A DNA stretch of 64,000 nucleotides from Undibacterium piscinae (lineage in GTDB: Bacteria; Pseudomonadota; Gammaproteobacteria; Burkholderiales; Burkholderiaceae_D), in assembly GCA_003970805.2 (NCBI GenBank), contig CP051152.1, positions 1,488,001-1,552,000 of the forward strand, given 5' to 3'. Shown piece after piece: positions 57,321-64,000 of this stretch. A model generated the notes under the pieces. The model had not been told where the DNA came from and made no database searches. It saw only the letters and a list, made by a program, of their open reading frames with translations. A program made the position numbers and the translations under genes. Numbering within the stretch: the first letter of the stretch is position 1; each line of letters begins with the position of its first letter.

Positions 57321-57399
57321 GTTTCAAATGAAACATTGAAACGACAGATTGAAACGTTGCATTGAAACATCACATTGAAACACTGCCATGAAACACCAT
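57321..57399. promoter_or_regulatory. Tandem 13-bp TTGAAAC repeats, candidate PrpR binding array
   Basis: A GTTTCAAATGAAAC palindrome (57321-57334) is followed by five direct 13-bp units starting at 57335, 57348, 57361, 57374 and 57387, consensus ATTGAAACNNNNC. The last unit contains the prpR start codon. The array is about 150 bp upstream of the prpB transcription start, as expected for an enhancer, and could also repress prpR. Confidence 0.65.
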
Positions 57400-59025
57400 T
57401 CCCCCTTAGTCAAAGACAATAACGACAAGCCTGTTATCTGGACTGTCTCGATCTCGCGCCTGTTTGATTTGTTTCGCGACATCATGGTCGAATACGATGT
57501 CAGCGCCGATATCGAACCCATCCACCTGGGTTTTGAAGAAGCGGCACAACACATCAGGGAGCGCCTGCAAACCGAGCGCTGCGATGCGGTGATTGCGGCC
57601 GGATCGAATGGCGCTTATCTGAAAAGTCGTTTGCCGGTTCCGGTGGTGATCGCCAAAGCCAGTGGTTTTGATGTGATGCAGGCATTGGCCAGGGCCCGCA
57701 AGATCTCTCCCGAGATAGGGTTAATCACCTATCAGGAAACCATGCCCGAACTGGTCGAGTTCAAAAACACCTTTGGCTTCAAGCTCGAGCAGCGTACCTA
57801 TGTCACCGAAGAGGACGCCAAGGCGCAGATCAGGGAACTCAAAAGCAGCGGCATCAAGGCTATCGTCGGTGCCGGCCTGATTACCGATCTGGCCGAAGAA
57901 GCCGGCTTAACCGGCATCTTTATGTACTCTGCCACCTCGATCCGCCAGGCTTTCGACGACGCCCTGGAAATCGCCCGCATCACCCGCCTGGAAGCGGCCC
58001 GCGGCAGACAAAATCCGGCGGCAGATGCTTTGCGGGCACGTCACGGCATCAACGACTTGCGCGGCGACTCTGCGCCCATGCAGAATTTGCGCCATTCCAT
58101 CATGCTATTTGCCAGATCGCCGGCCACCGTCTTATTGCAGGGTGAAACCGGCACCGGCAAAGAGTTGGCGGCGCAAGCGATACACCGCGAAAGTCCGCGC
58201 GCGCGCCAGCCTTTCGTCGCCGTCAATTGCGGCGCGATTGCCGAATCGCTGCTGGAATCGGAACTATTTGGTTACGAAGAAGGCGCTTTTACCGGATCAC
58301 GCCGCGGCGGCCATGCAGGTTTATTTGAAGCGGCCAACCATGGCAGCCTGTTTTTGGACGAAATCGGCGAAATGCCACTGAGCCTGCAAACCAGGCTACT
58401 GCGGGTACTGGAAGAGCGTGAAGTGGTCAGGGTCGGTGGCATACGCCCGATACCGGTCGATGTCAGGATCATCAGTGCCACCCACTGCGATCTGGAAAGC
58501 CGGATGCGCGAAGGGCGTTTCCGTCCCGACCTGTTTTACCGTCTGGCAGTACTGCGGCTGCATATCCCGGCCCTGCGCGAGCGCCAGGATGACCTGATCC
58601 CTTTGGCGCAATGGTGCCTGAAACACGCACTGGCGGCCATGGGCGCACGACCCCACCCCAACCTGCATGCCGAGGTATTGGCCTGCGGCGAACTATTTCA
58701 GCAATACCATTGGCCGGGCAATGTACGCGAAATGCGCAACATGATGGAAAGACTCGCACTGTTTCTGGCGGCCGAGCCCTTGCAGGCGCTCACGCCGGGG
58801 TTTATCGCCAGAATCACGCCTGAAATCCTGGTTAATCACCATGCCAGTTCGTTAGTGCCGGCCGTAATAACCGGCTCAGAAGAATCACACTCTTTACCCG
58901 CACTGATGGAAAAATTCAATCACAACCGGGAGAAGGTAGCGCAATATCTGGGCATCAGCCGCACCACCTTGTGGCGCCGTCTGGCACAAGAAAAAAACAC
59001 AACGCAACAAGCAGCTGAAAAATAG
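57388..59025 (+). CDS. prpR: Propionate catabolism activator PrpR (sigma-54 dependent)
   Basis: Enhancer-binding protein of 545 residues. The N-terminal PrpR_N sensory domain (about residues 15-190, with [19 protein letters not shown] and IGLITYQ) would bind 2-methylcitrate. The AAA+ domain has Walker A GETGTGKE, the sigma-54 contact loop GAFTGS and Walker [11 protein letters not shown], and the C-terminus is a FIS-type helix-turn-helix ([13 protein letters not shown]). Divergent from prpB. The start codon sits in the 13-bp repeat array. The ATG at 57388 is the first in the frame, with no strong ribosome binding site. Confidence 0.95.
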   Translation: MKHHSPLVKDNNDKPVIWTVSISRLFDLFRDIMVEYDVSADIEPIHLGFEEAAQHIRERLQTERCDAVIAAGSNGAYLKSRLPVPVVIAKASGFDVMQALARARKISPEIGLITYQETMPELVEFKNTFGFKLEQRTYVTEEDAKAQIRELKSSGIKAIVGAGLITDLAEEAGLTGIFMYSATSIRQAFDDALEIARITRLEAARGRQNPAADALRARHGINDLRGDSAPMQNLRHSIMLFARSPATVLLQGETGTGKELAAQAIHRESPRARQPFVAVNCGAIAESLLESELFGYEEGAFTGSRRGGHAGLFEAANHGSLFLDEIGEMPLSLQTRLLRVLEEREVVRVGGIRPIPVDVRIISATHCDLESRMREGRFRPDLFYRLAVLRLHIPALRERQDDLIPLAQWCLKHALAAMGARPHPNLHAEVLACGELFQQYHWPGNVREMRNMMERLALFLAAEPLQALTPGFIARITPEILVNHHASSLVPAVITGSEESHSLPALMEKFNHNREKVAQYLGISRTTLWRRLAQEKNTTQQAAEK

Positions 59026-59099
59026 CCGACAAATCATTTCTTGCTCTCGGGCTAGATCAGGTAAAATCGGCAAACCGATGACCAGCCAAATAGCCAAAC

Positions 59100-59480
59100 A
59101 TGAATGCCGACAATACAACTAAAAAACTGCTAATCGTGGACGACAGCAAAGTATCGCGCATGGTTATTAAAGCGCACATACTTGCCAAGCAGCCCGACTG
59201 GCAAATTACCGAAGCTGCCAGCGGTGATGCCGCCGTGCTGATGGTCGATCAGGACACCCCGGACTACTGCACCATGGACATCAATATGCCCGGCATACTT
59301 GGCACCGACGCGGCAGAGCAGATACTGGCCAAACATCCGCACATGCGCATCGCTATTTTTTCCGCCAACATACAAGAGACCTTCCAGACCCGTGCCAACT
59401 CGATAGGCGCCACCTTCGTTGCCAAACCTGTCACGGAAAAATCGATTGCGCATGCGCTGGCACATTTTGCGGGTGAATAA
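59100..59480 (+). CDS. Stand-alone receiver-domain response regulator (CheY-like)
   Basis: A 126-residue single receiver domain. The acidic pocket is Asp14/Asp15, the phospho-acceptor Asp60 (in TMDINMPG), the conserved Ser/Thr in FSANIQ and Lys in FVAKPVT. No output domain, so it signals by protein contact. It overlaps the next gene (CheC-like) by one base (TAATG), so it is translationally coupled to a putative phosphatase. That would allow the phosphate to be removed locally. Confidence 0.93.
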   Translation: MNADNTTKKLLIVDDSKVSRMVIKAHILAKQPDWQITEAASGDAAVLMVDQDTPDYCTMDINMPGILGTDAAEQILAKHPHMRIAIFSANIQETFQTRANSIGATFVAKPVTEKSIAHALAHFAGE

Positions 59481-60091
59481 TGGATACCCTGAGCGAATTG
59501 CATATTGATGCACTAACCGAAGTATTTAACGTCGGAGCAGGCCGGGCTGCCGCCAGCCTCTCCGAAATCGTCGGTGACGAAGTCAAGCTATCGGTGCCTT
59601 CGATAGAAATTAAGCGCAGCGAAGACGCCGATGGCGCCGTGATGTCGCTCAACAGCGCCCGATTTGGCGCAGTCAGCCAGCAATTCTCCGGGCCTTTCGA
59701 TGCCGAAGCGGTACTGCTGTTTACCGAAGATCATGCGCTGGAAATCGTGCGCGACATGATGGGTTCACAAATGAGCATAGAGGAATTGGCAGAGTTTGAA
59801 CAAGAAGCGATGTGCGAGCTCGGCAATATCATTCTTAACGCCTGCCTGTCGGCGATGGCGGATATGCTTGGCATTTCACTGAACAGCTCGCTGCCGACCT
59901 ATAAAATCGCCACTACCGAAGAAATTTTCAAAGGCATCCGCAATAGCCCGGATCAACCTTTCATCCTGGTCTTGCATATAGACCTGACCATAGAAAAGCG
60001 CCATTCCGAAGGTCACCTTATTTTCCTGCTGAGCTCCATGTCGCTACGTAACCTGGTGACACATATCGAACGTTTTCTGGGGGCGATTTAA
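59480..60091 (+). CDS. CheC/CheX-like phosphatase
   Basis: A 203-residue soluble protein with two copies of the CheC active-site pattern (E..N). One is in the N-terminal helix LTEVFNVGAGRAAASLSEIVG followed by a Pro, and the second is EAMCELGNIILNACLSAMADMLG. In Bacillus and Thermotoga such proteins dephosphorylate CheY-P. Here the likely substrate is the receiver encoded just upstream. The stop codon overlaps the next gene start. Confidence 0.88.
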   Translation: MDTLSELHIDALTEVFNVGAGRAAASLSEIVGDEVKLSVPSIEIKRSEDADGAVMSLNSARFGAVSQQFSGPFDAEAVLLFTEDHALEIVRDMMGSQMSIEELAEFEQEAMCELGNIILNACLSAMADMLGISLNSSLPTYKIATTEEIFKGIRNSPDQPFILVLHIDLTIEKRHSEGHLIFLLSSMSLRNLVTHIERFLGAI

Positions 60092-60942
60092 TGACGCCTG
60101 CACCGTCGTCCAGGCTGGATCTGGCTAGCATCCTCAATGTCATCAACATGGGTTTGATCGTCGTTGACAGCGACGAAAATATTTTAATGTGGAATGACTG
60201 GGTGGCAAAAAGCAGTGAAGTGCCGGAAGCGGAGGCGCTCCGGAAAACCATAGCTACGGCATTTAAGGAAGCTCCCAGCCCGGCATTCCTGACCGCGTTA
60301 AGAAATTCGCTGAACTATGGCTTACCGGTAGTACTGTCAAATGCCTTGCATCGCTCCCCCTTGCCTTTGTACACCGCATCGGATGAGGCTCAGGAAAGAC
60401 TGCGCATGCATCAGTCCATCGCGATCACGCCACTTCCCTCAAGCGATGGAAAACGTTGTTGCCTGATACAGATTTCCGACTCCAGCAATTCCATCAAACG
60501 CGAAAAAATGCTGCGTTCGCATTCAGAAATGCTCAAACGCGATGCCACCACGGACAGCCTGACCGGCATTTACAACCGGCGTTTTTTTGATGAACACTAC
60601 AAGATGGCGCTGGGACAAAGTTTGCGTCAAAAATTACCGCTATCGATATTCATGGTCGATATCGATTTTTTTAAGGAATATAACGATTTCTATGGCCACC
60701 CCAGCGGTGACAAGGCACTGATCAAGGTCGCGCAAACCCTGAAAAGTCAATTATCACGCTCTTCCGATGTGCTGGCTCGCTATGGTGGCGAGGAGTTCAT
60801 CCTGATACTGCCAAATATGCCACAAGAGCACGCACTGCCTTTTGCCAATAAGTTAAGGCAGGCCGTATGGAATGCCGCCATCCCGCATCTCAGATCAAAA
60901 GTTGCCGGTCAACTGAGCATCAGCATAGGTGTCAGCACGTAA
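60091..60942 (+). CDS. PAS-GGDEF diguanylate cyclase, probably truncated at the C-terminus
   Basis: A 283-residue protein with a PAS-like domain (about residues 12-130, beginning LNVINMGLIVVDSDENILMWNDW) and a GGDEF domain with an intact GGEEF signature (ARYGGEEF) and an RSSD inhibitory site five residues ahead. It should make cyclic-di-GMP. The frame stops right after SISIGVST, before the last helix region (normally about 40 more residues, ALYxAKxxGRN). The next gene, a kinase, starts inside this end and also lacks its own N-terminus, which suggests a deletion joined the two. Confidence 0.85.
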   Translation: MTPAPSSRLDLASILNVINMGLIVVDSDENILMWNDWVAKSSEVPEAEALRKTIATAFKEAPSPAFLTALRNSLNYGLPVVLSNALHRSPLPLYTASDEAQERLRMHQSIAITPLPSSDGKRCCLIQISDSSNSIKREKMLRSHSEMLKRDATTDSLTGIYNRRFFDEHYKMALGQSLRQKLPLSIFMVDIDFFKEYNDFYGHPSGDKALIKVAQTLKSQLSRSSDVLARYGGEEFILILPNMPQEHALPFANKLRQAVWNAAIPHLRSKVAGQLSISIGVST

Positions 60943-62419
60943 ATACGAAGTGCGGGTGCGCGGCCCCTTGCTGCAATATGCCGGCATGCTGGAACAAACC
61001 ATGTCACCGCTGGTCTGGAACGTCGATGCCCAATCGGCGCAAACCTTCATCAACTCCGTCATGAAAAATCCTGATGTGATCAGTATCGTGGTCGAAGACG
61101 CCTCGTCGGGCAAATTTGTACGTGCCGACCGGCCCGGCCCGGCGGACAGCGAGCTAATAAAGGAAGTGCGCGTCATTAAATGGAATGATGTCGCGATCGG
61201 GCGCGTCACTATCCAGATGAGCGACAAACTGGTTAAGGCAGAATTTTTCAGGAGCATGTTCAAGCTGATAGGCGCATTATTTTTCCAATTATTGATTTCC
61301 TTTTTCCTTCTGCTCATGCTGTTTCAGCGTCGCATCATGCTACCGGTGCGGCAATTGCAAAAAGATGTGGACCGGTTAGGTGAAGGTAATCTGGAAGCGG
61401 GCGTACATATTGCGCGCAATGATGAAATGGGAGATCTGGCACTTGGGGTTGATGACATGCGCATCAAACTCGATGACCTGATTAAACTACAGGCCAATCA
61501 TAGCGCCACCCTGGAGCAACATGTCACTGATCGTACGCTGGCACTACACACCGCCAATCAGGAACTGAGTAACACCCTGACCAGCCTGAGAAACGCCCAA
61601 ATGGAAATACAACGATCCGAACGCCTGGCGGCGCTTGGCTCACTGGTCGCCGGTGTCGCACACGAACTCAATACGCCGATAGGCAATAGCGTAACGGTCG
61701 CCAGCACCCTGCACGACCTGAGCGCTGAATTTCAGGAAAAAATGGCCAATCATCTGACCCGCTCTATGCTGGCAAACTATGTCAGCGATAGTGTCAAGGC
61801 TAGCGATATCTTGTTACGCAATCTCAGTAGTGCCGCCGACCTGATAGGCAGCTTCAAGCGGGTCGCGGTCGATCGCACCAGTGCCCAGCGTCGTGATTTC
61901 ATGCTAGACGTAGTCATCAAGGAAACTCTGCTGACCTTGTCCACCAGTTTCAAAAGCCTGATGCACGAAGTGCAGGTCGAGATACCGGTAGAAATCAAGA
62001 TGGACAGCTACCCCGGCCCGCTCGGGCAAATCATCACCAATCTGATCAATAACGCGATACTCCATGGTTTCGGCGAGAACTTCCAAGGACCAGCCCAGAT
62101 CATCATCAGTGCCCGCCTACTCCCGCAGAATCAGGATTCTAGCCAAGTCGATCATCAGGTGCCCGTCGTTGAGCTCAGTATCAGCGATAATGGAGTCGGT
62201 ATTTCCGATGAAAACCTGGGGCGGATTTTTGATCCGTTTTTCACCACCAAACTGGGACGCGGCGGCAGCGGCCTTGGCCTCAATATCGTCTACAATCTGG
62301 TCACGGACGTACTCGGTGGCAGTATACGGGCAGAGAGCAAACCTGATGCAGGAGCCCGCTTTATCATGACTCTGCCATTGAGTGCCCCCAAAGGAAACGA
62401 AAGCGTGCACTATCAATAG
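60929..62419 (+). CDS. Sensor histidine kinase, apparent N-terminal truncation
   Basis: As read it starts at GTG 60929, 14 bases before the end of the GGDEF gene, and begins inside what looks like a periplasmic sensor domain ([25 protein letters not shown]). One hydrophobic helix remains (about residues 110-133), then HAMP, a coiled coil, the H-box [12 protein letters not shown] and the ATP-binding G-boxes DNGVGI and [12 protein letters not shown]. Typical relatives have another membrane helix before the periplasmic domain, so about 30-50 N-terminal residues appear to be missing. The H-box type (HELNTPIG) resembles kinases that act with CheY-like partners. Confidence 0.82.
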   Translation: MSARKYEVRVRGPLLQYAGMLEQTMSPLVWNVDAQSAQTFINSVMKNPDVISIVVEDASSGKFVRADRPGPADSELIKEVRVIKWNDVAIGRVTIQMSDKLVKAEFFRSMFKLIGALFFQLLISFFLLLMLFQRRIMLPVRQLQKDVDRLGEGNLEAGVHIARNDEMGDLALGVDDMRIKLDDLIKLQANHSATLEQHVTDRTLALHTANQELSNTLTSLRNAQMEIQRSERLAALGSLVAGVAHELNTPIGNSVTVASTLHDLSAEFQEKMANHLTRSMLANYVSDSVKASDILLRNLSSAADLIGSFKRVAVDRTSAQRRDFMLDVVIKETLLTLSTSFKSLMHEVQVEIPVEIKMDSYPGPLGQIITNLINNAILHGFGENFQGPAQIIISARLLPQNQDSSQVDHQVPVVELSISDNGVGISDENLGRIFDPFFTTKLGRGGSGLGLNIVYNLVTDVLGGSIRAESKPDAGARFIMTLPLSAPKGNESVHYQ

Positions 62420-62543
62420 CGCTTAACTATCCGCTGTTTTTCACCAGCGCATTAGCGCGCCGCATTAAGCTCGGCCGCCAACCAGACCTCAGTTTTTTTG
62501 TCTGAGTCAGGATTTCCACAGCATGACAAGAACAGAGGTTTGC

Positions 62544-63098
62544 ATGAAAATAGTCAATATCAAACGGAAAGCCCTTGTATTCGCCGCAAGTTTAACCGGT
62601 ATTTTTTTGCTGGCATCCTGCGCCTCAGTCAATCAGGCTCCGTTAGCCACCGTGGCCTCGGTTGATTTGTCTCGCTACCAGGGAAAATGGTATGAAGTGG
62701 CGCTGCTACCGAATCGTTTTCAAGCAATCTGTGCTGCAGATACCCAGGCCGAGTATGTTCCCGACGGAGACTCGATACGCGTGATCAACCGTTGCCGCAA
62801 GCTTGACGGCAGCATAGAGCAAGCCAACGGCATTGCCCACATTGTGGAAGGAAGCGCCAACAGTAAACTGCGGGTAAGCTTTTTCCGCCCGTTCTATGGC
62901 AACTACTGGATACTCGCGCTAGACCAAGATTATCAATGGGTGCTGGTGGGAGAACCGGGCCGAAAATATGGCTGGGTGCTATCGCGCACTCCGGCACTGC
63001 CGCCAGCCATCCTCAATGCGGCCTTAGATAAGGCTGCCAGCCTTGGTTACGAACGCGCGGCATTTCGTCTGAGCCCGCAAACCGCCCCGCTTGATTAA
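62544..63098 (+). CDS. blc: Lipocalin outer-membrane lipoprotein Blc
   Basis: A 184-residue precursor with a lipoprotein signal peptide (hydrophobic stretch and lipobox LASC; the Cys at about residue 26 becomes lipidated). The lipocalin fold follows, with the signature RYQGKWYEVALLPNRFQ and a RxGWxLxR-like GWVLSRTP near the end. Blc proteins sit in the outer membrane and bind lysophospholipids. ATG 62544 is preferred over the ATG at 62523 because AGAGG lies six bases upstream. Confidence 0.93.
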   Translation: MKIVNIKRKALVFAASLTGIFLLASCASVNQAPLATVASVDLSRYQGKWYEVALLPNRFQAICAADTQAEYVPDGDSIRVINRCRKLDGSIEQANGIAHIVEGSANSKLRVSFFRPFYGNYWILALDQDYQWVLVGEPGRKYGWVLSRTPALPPAILNAALDKAASLGYERAAFRLSPQTAPLD

Positions 63099-63168
63099 TC
63101 ATCACAAACGCATATGCACAAGTGCACATCAACACCGCTCGCTGGTATTTGTATTTCTGTCTGTCACA

Positions 63169-64000
63169 TCACCAATTAAGCTGACAAGCCACCGCCAGCA
63201 AAACCAGCGCCAGCACAAAATAGATCAGCTGCAGAGGTATCATCCATTTGGCCCAGGTGCTCCAGGGTATACCAGCTAAAGCCAATACACCTACCGTAAT
63301 CCCTGAAGTGGGAATCATAGGAGTAGTGAACTCACCGAACTGAAATGCCAGTACTGCGGTTTGACGCGAGACGCCCACCAGATCCGCCAAAGGTGCCATG
63401 ATAGGCATGGTAAGTGCCGCCTGACCACTACCGGAATGTATGAAAAAATTAATCACGGATTGAATCACAAACATCTTATGCGCGGCAAAAACCGGATTAG
63501 CTGATTGCACCATGGGCATCAAGGAGTACAGCATAGTGTCGATGATATGCGCGTCGCGTGCCAAAATCATGGTGCCGCGAGCCAGGGCAATTACCAGCGC
63601 GGTGCTCACCAGATCCTTGGCGCCCTGCATAAAGGCAGCGACAAACTCATCCGTAGCCAAGCGGCCGACCATGCCGACCACGATGGCCATCAGCAAAAAT
63701 AGCGCGGCGATTTCATTGATAAACCAGTCGTACTTCACCACGCCTAGCACCATGCCAGCCAGGGTTGCCAGAAACAGCCACAACACTGCCTTATGCACGC
63801 CCGTCATGCCGGTAAATTCGGCCAGATCATTGCCTTGCAAGTGCAGCCGCTTTTCCTCATCTATTTCAAAGGTAGGGCTAAGCTTAGGATTTTTCTTGAT
63901 GCGTGCGGCGTACCACATTAAAAAAGCGATAGTCAATGAGGTTGCCAAAAGCCATACCACTAATCTAAAACCGATTCCGGAAAACACCGGCACACCGGCA
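63169..64000 (-). CDS. YfcC-like transporter, N-terminus cut by window edge
   Basis: At least 277 residues of a polytopic membrane protein running off the right edge. At least six hydrophobic segments. The stretch FFIHSGSGQAALTMPIMAPLADLVGVSRQTAVLAFQFGEFTTPMIPTSG shows two re-entrant-type motifs (SGSGQAA and TPTSG-like) of the YfcC/AbgT/C4-dicarboxylate carrier superfamily. YfcC members are about 460-510 residues, so some 200 residues are missing here. The substrate is unknown: acetate, dicarboxylates and amino acids have been suggested for relatives. Convergent with blc, 70 bp apart. Confidence 0.85.
   Translation of the reverse strand, partial: AGVPVFSGIGFRLVVWLLATSLTIAFLMWYAARIKKNPKLSPTFEIDEEKRLHLQGNDLAEFTGMTGVHKAVLWLFLATLAGMVLGVVKYDWFINEIAALFLLMAIVVGMVGRLATDEFVAAFMQGAKDLVSTALVIALARGTMILARDAHIIDTMLYSLMPMVQSANPVFAAHKMFVIQSVINFFIHSGSGQAALTMPIMAPLADLVGVSRQTAVLAFQFGEFTTPMIPTSGITVGVLALAGIPWSTWAKWMIPLQLIYFVLALVLLAVACQLNW

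Noticed and set aside
57321..57399. The 13-bp repeats as a CRISPR array
   Set aside because: Units are contiguous with no unique spacers, far too short for CRISPR repeats, and no cas gene is present.

Overview
The window looks like part of a betaproteobacterial chromosome, most likely Burkholderiales and probably Oxalobacteraceae-like. This rests on gene content and order: rimP-nusA-infB-rbfA-truB, scpB-rluB, an aat-bpt N-end-rule pair, a CysI/DUF934/CysH/CysD/CysN/CobA sulfate cluster, and an AcnD/PrpF-type methylcitrate operon. Genus and species are not decidable from the sequence alone.

Layout. 1-3215 (minus): a metzincin-type secreted protease, cut by the left edge, preceded by a class I cyclic-di-GMP riboswitch and, further upstream, by a membrane GGDEF protein with a degenerate motif. 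3599-14340: cysS, then on the minus strand truB, rbfA, infB, nusA, rimP, rluB, scpB. 14636-20658: initiator tRNA, a frameshifted Nudix gene, amtB behind a probable sigma-54 promoter, aat, bpt, pyrD and an aldo/keto reductase. 20659-23179: a repeat-rich, gene-poor stretch with one cassette-like small gene, a family of ~80-bp palindromes and a ~330-bp composite repeat present as an inverted pair. 23180-27857: a TonB-dependent receptor, ribB with its FMN riboswitch, a small conserved gene and a TauE/SafE exporter. 27991-34097: assimilatory sulfate reduction (cysI, DUF934, cysH, cysD, cysN) plus cobA for siroheme. 34199-42085: a self-contained NtrY/NtrC-like two-component system with a MacB/FtsX-type ABC exporter and periplasmic adaptor, whose operon has its own sigma-54 promoter. 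42330-48585: cbiX, lptG, lptF, pepA, xth and an HDOD protein. 48677-59025: methylcitrate (propionate) catabolism, with prpE separate, prpB-prpC-acnD-prpF as one operon, and divergent prpR. 59100-62419: a signalling cluster of receiver, CheC-like, GGDEF and histidine kinase genes. 62544-64000: a lipocalin lipoprotein and the C-terminal part of a YfcC-like transporter cut by the right edge.

How genes work together. CysD/CysN activate sulfate to APS, CysH (an APS-reductase type) makes sulfite, CysI reduces it, and CobA with CbiX supply siroheme. PrpE makes propionyl-CoA, which passes through PrpC, AcnD/PrpF and PrpB. PrpR should drive the operon from the sigma-54 promoter at 57195-57210, with a matching IHF consensus site and a 13-bp tandem repeat array placed as an enhancer.

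Caution on sequence quality: five genes carry apparent frameshifts. Four of them (cysD, the sigma-54 regulator, one ABC permease, prpE) change by a single base inside a homopolymer. This pattern suggests consensus errors at least as strongly as real gene decay.
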